A stretch of 64,000 nt of DNA from Watersipora subatra (lineage: Eukaryota; Bryozoa; Gymnolaemata; Cheilostomatida; Watersiporidae): contig NC_088713.1 in NCBI RefSeq assembly GCF_963576615.1, positions 39,263,276 through 39,327,275 on the forward strand, in the 5' to 3' direction. The notes beneath the pieces were generated by a model. The model was not told the DNA's origin. It worked only from the letters and a program-made list of their open reading frames with translations, and made no database searches. Of this stretch, positions 62,701 through 64,000 are shown piece after piece (position 1 is the first letter of the stretch; every line of letters begins with the position of its first letter). A program made the translations under genes and the position numbers.

Positions 62701-63236
62701 GTTTCTAATCGATTCGTTCTTTAAAGTTGTTGTTGCAAAGGGCGACCAGGCATCAAAGATAATTTGGTTTCAGTAACCACTGTGTTTTTGCACACAATTT
62801 GACTGTAGTTGCTAGACATAGAAGAATTTCTTTTAAACACTCGTATCACTGAGCTCTGAACTATTAGTGAAATATATTTGTATACACTTCTTACAAGCAC
62901 AATTTCAGTAATTCACAAAACAGCCCTTACAAAGGATTCCATCAATTACGACCTTGAAAAGTTGGCATCCGAAACAATTTCATAAAAAAGCAGCAAAAGT
63001 CGGTAAGCGTAATGTAAAGCACTCTGACGACAAATCTTTTTAACAATTTATAGAATGATAGCTAGAAGCATTAACAGTCTGTAAATGTTACTCACCTTTC
63101 TGGTAGAGATGGTAGCTCGCAACTCTCAAGGATCAGCATTTTTAAGTTACCAAGATCACCAAACACATCTGGTAGTCCGCTAGAAAAGCTATTTTCAGAA
63201 AGTTCAAGCTCTTCTAGTCGAGTCAACTTTGAGAAG
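44580..63236 (-). CDS. LRR-Roc-COR-caspase fusion gene (5' end outside window)
   Basis: Ten exons on the minus strand: 63,096-63,236; 55,395-55,514; 50,127-52,129; 49,957-50,028; 49,062-49,246; 48,739-48,903; 46,862-47,081; 46,363-46,593; 46,048-46,160; 44,580-44,701. Nine have GT-AG borders on every edge inside the window and join in compatible phases (2,2,1,1,0,0,1,1,0). The product (about 1,120 aa here) has leucine-rich repeats, a Roc GTPase (P-loop GHSMSGKT, switch DHGGHE, THSDK), COR, a Cys/His-rich patch, an acidic Ser-rich linker and a caspase with p20 (SHG, QACTG) and p10 (GSWF). Known family facts: Roc-COR proteins are dimeric GTPase switches and caspases are Asp-specific proteases activated by dimerisation. 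Inference: the GTPase module senses or dimerises and activates the attached protease in the cytosol. The N-terminus lies beyond 64,000. An apparent frameshift affects the last exon. Confidence 0.85.
46048..46160 (-). CDS. Exon: caspase p10 core
   Basis: Reads HVAHRHTQYGSWFINAVVES and ends KTLFDKQ. The Arg before the GSWF motif is the second S1-pocket Arg (equivalent to the Arg of the YSWRN motif in other caspases). Donor ACAG/GTAAGA, phase 0. Confidence 0.92.
46363..46593 (-). CDS. Exon: caspase inter-subunit linker and p10 start
   Basis: A long Ser/Thr/Pro-rich linker (VLPDRVVTDPQPSTSS...) followed by AVLDTDDLIIWQASFPG, the first p10 strand. The linker has several Asp residues where processing could occur. 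It is unusually long for a caspase p20-p10 linker. Confidence 0.85.
46862..47081 (-). CDS. Exon: caspase p20, catalytic part
   Basis: Contains FVLVILSHGSETG with the catalytic His, GTDG, and AGKPKLLIIQACTG with the catalytic Cys. Typical caspases read QAC(R/Q)G; here the fourth residue is Thr. Acceptor TTGCCTTACAG, donor GGAG/GTGAGT. Confidence 0.93.
48224..48365. repeat. CA-rich microsatellite in a caspase-gene intron
   Basis: Interrupted (CA)n and ACACAAA/ATGAGCAC words inside the intron between the two p20 exons; the neighbouring 48,395-48,440 has an imperfect 'cactaa' repeat. Confidence 0.7.
48739..48903 (-). CDS. Exon: caspase p20, N-terminal part
   Basis: Reads VYRMSTIRGHCLLINNINF, then STRDGQRILCLFDKLGF and REENLSGQ. 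This is the first beta strand of a caspase, the S1-pocket Arg in (S/T)RDG, and the helix and strand to LTG-type residues. Phase 0 at both edges. Confidence 0.9.
49062..49246 (-). CDS. Exon: acidic Ser-rich linker (62 aa)
   Basis: Gln/Pro-rich then acidic, with DEESSDSELSDTSDQASEE, ending YVKDLFYSDE. Intrinsic disorder is likely. DTSD and SELSD are the kind of tetrapeptides caspases cut, so self-release of the protease here is conceivable. Donor GATGAG/GTGAGT. Confidence 0.75.
49957..50028 (-). CDS. Exon: linker (24 aa)
   Basis: Between acceptor ATATGTAG and donor CACAG/GTACAC. It reads HQLDEEKKRTIRDYLDTLSV and is probably helical. Phase 1 on both sides matches its neighbours. Confidence 0.7.
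50127..52129 (-). CDS. Exon: last LRRs, Roc GTPase, COR (667 aa)
   Basis: Starts after acceptor CTGATTGCAG at 52,130. It encodes the last LRRs (NKLSEIPSCVFKMKNLRTLD), then GVCQQGITAIKSYFEDL, a typical lead into Roc domains. Roc motifs: P-loop GHSMSGKTS at 51,796-51,819, DHGGHE for switch II and THSDKV for base recognition. COR follows, with a characteristic HILSYMHNIGDILWL stretch and a winged-helix-like region. Near the C-terminus HIFCGHCLFL and WFCPEG give a Cys/His-rich patch that may bind zinc. Donor ACCTT/GTAAGT. Frame is intact over 2 kb. The upstream continuation of the ORF to 52,260 is intronic. Confidence 0.92.
52611..52652. mobile_element. End of a TA-inserting MITE
   Basis: The sequence 'cggtcccgtgaagtttgag' followed by 'ttatccatgtttgactgta' matches the terminus near 42,904. 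It lies in the intron between the Roc-COR exon and the exon at 55,395. Confidence 0.35.
52985..53125. repeat. AT-rich low-complexity tract
   Basis: Interrupted (TA)n and 'atataatat' words inside the LRR-side intron. Confidence 0.7.
53370..58139. repeat. Old copies of an intronic module
   Basis: A phrase of the form 'gacgattt.gtttc.gt.accgctg.ggttt' recurs near 53,430, 54,240, 61,415 and 62,765, and 'gaaaatttgatataccgctgg' recurs at 54,560 and 56,290. These introns were therefore built by repeated duplication of one LRR-exon plus intron unit. A stretch at 57,880-57,990 reads on the minus strand as an LRR-like ELSNINLMEF segment related to 53,160-53,230 (ELSSVNLLAD); neither has proper splice borders and both look decayed. 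Confidence 0.45.
55395..55514 (-). CDS. Exon: LRR module (40 aa)
   Basis: Reads LSELTKLEYLDLSN, then a less regular stretch ending EEPRLVYQTVW across the junction. Phase 2 at both edges. Joined to the previous exon it continues LPSLPES/LSELTKL in LRR register. Acceptor GCATTGTAG, donor TATG/GTGAGT. Confidence 0.8.
58148..60254. mobile_element. hAT-type non-autonomous element (2.1 kb)
   Basis: Ends CACATGTGTCAAACTC and GAGTTTGACACCCCTG are inverted repeats of the widespread CAGGGGTGTCAAACTC type of hAT elements (recognised from memory). They are flanked by a perfect 8-bp duplication, GTCTATAG at 58,140-58,147 and 60,255-60,262. No transposase ORF is visible. It is inserted in the intron between the LRR exons at 55,395 and 63,096. 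Confidence 0.8.
59190..60105. repeat. Inverted repeat nested in the hAT element
   Basis: About 110-140 bases at the left (59,190-59,335, including 'gtcttactctgttgtgttgtaggt' and 'gtgattacaagctcttaaaa') are repeated inverted at 59,960-60,105. This forms a potential long hairpin, either a foldback insertion or inner arms of the hAT element. The 82-codon ORF at 59,288 begins in the left arm and has no support. Confidence 0.65.
60640..60760 (-). pseudogene. Decayed LRR exon copy
   Basis: After an acceptor-like AG it reads FSKLTRIKELKLSGNNLFGGLPDLFGG, then diverges with no donor. A further fragment (FSKLTRIG, then stop) lies at 60,571-60,600. Confidence 0.65.
61764..61925 (-). pseudogene. Decayed LRR exon copy
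   Basis: Reads FSKLTQLEELGFSGNNFSRG, then LPDVFGDLGSLRKLNLCSCKL, very close to the live exon at 63,096, but it lacks the donor and is fused to part of another copy, ending in TAA. Confidence 0.7.
62040..62165 (-). pseudogene. Decayed LRR exon fragment
   Basis: On the minus strand, after 'gattcacag', the sequence 'cttctcaaatttgactcga' begins an LRR exon but the frame is lost within about 20 codons. Confidence 0.5.
63096..63236 (-). CDS. Exon: LRR module (47 aa)
   Basis: Reads FSKLTRLEELELSENSF, then GLPDVFGDLGNLKMLIL and SCELPSLPE. This is two leucine-rich repeats of the 'L-x-x-L-x-L-S-x-N-x-F' style. Both edges are phase 2, so the exon is symmetric and can be duplicated or skipped without shifting frame. 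Acceptor GATTTACAG, donor AAAG/GTGAGT. It is the only complete member of a set of related exons nearby. Confidence 0.8.
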
Positions 63237-63459
63237 CTGTAAATCATAAATAACGGCAAAACTAGAAGCTATCGAATTTTCCTGGGAGCAGTTTGTCATG
63301 GTGATTATCAAATCCAGAAAGTAACAATAAGTGGTGGTTCACTCCAACAAGTATAAATATGTAAGCAAGTACATGCAAAAATAAATCTAAAGTATTTCAA
63401 TGCATATTATCACAGTTTGTAATTTTTATAAGAAGGTTATTAGTATTTAGCACCGGATG

Positions 63460-63580
63460 ACCCTTTTCAGAGGAATAATTATATTAACATAAAACCACCA
63501 ACACTTCTGGTACTCCAACAAAAACATTTCTCCAAAAAGATTAAGCTTTTTTAATTCAGTCAACTTTGAGAAGCTGTGAA
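63460..63580 (-). pseudogene. Decayed LRR exon copy
   Basis: After 'gattcacag' the minus strand reads FSKLTELKKLNLFGE, then a frame change; the remaining bases would continue as a degraded LRR. No donor. Confidence 0.6.
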
Positions 63581-63692
63581 TCATCAATAAGGACAAAAAC
63601 TAAAAAATATTGAAGTGTCCTGAGATCAGTTTGGCGTGATGATTGGCGTTAGATCCAGATAGCAGCAATGAGTTGTTTTTTTGCTCAAACAA

Positions 63693-63802
<110 letters not shown>

Positions 63803-64000
63803 AAAGATAAATCCAAAACATTAAAAGTAACTCAATGCATATTATCACAGTTTGTAAATTTTAGAAAAAGGTTTATTGGTAGTTAGGACCAGATGAGTAT
63901 TTTCAAAGAAACAATAATATTAGCGTATAACCTTTAGCCATTCAATAATAAATCTCTTCTGCAGTTGTTGAGAACATCGTATAAAACATCGCAGTAGTAA

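Overview
The window is AT-rich, intron-rich metazoan nuclear DNA crowded with transposons. GT-AG introns, a Roc-COR/caspase gene, tRNA-derived SINE-like copies, Tc1/mariner-type and hAT-type non-autonomous elements and long satellites point to an invertebrate, plausibly a marine lophotrochozoan. The species cannot be settled from the sequence alone.

Layout. 1-21.1 kb: diverged repeat blocks (several present two or three times), SINE-like copies, MITEs, GT-rich microsatellites and three exon-like fragments of a cytosolic sulfotransferase (SULT) that carry a stop, a frameshift and a damaged PAPS-binding loop, so most likely a pseudogene. 20.25-20.48 kb and 41.65-41.71 kb: exons of a small plus-strand gene whose intron now holds a very large transposon.

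21,141-41,370: a 20,230-bp element with near-identical 467-bp terminal inverted repeats and a perfect 8-bp target-site duplication (TAACGATA). Inside are a short ORF at the left end, seven 112-bp repeats, about 15.1 kb of a 68-bp satellite with higher-order structure (exact 3,400-bp register over part of it), a divergent gene pair around an array of TTTCGCGAAA palindromes, and a 304-aa protein made of two diverged copies of one domain. The left-end ORF looks like a third copy of that domain. No transposase is recognisable.

44,580-63,236 (minus strand, continuing past the window's right edge): a ten-exon gene whose exons join in compatible phases to encode leucine-rich repeats, a Roc GTPase, a COR domain, a Cys/His-rich patch, an acidic Ser-rich linker and a C-terminal caspase (p20 and p10). 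The caspase keeps the catalytic His and Cys and both S1-pocket Arg residues. This single-chain LRR-Roc-COR-caspase is the main candidate for an undescribed system: a ligand-sensing GTPase switch joined directly to an executioner-type protease. Its last exon carries an apparent one-base frameshift. Its 5' introns contain a tandemly duplicated, mostly decayed LRR-exon module and a 2.1-kb hAT element with its own 8-bp duplication.
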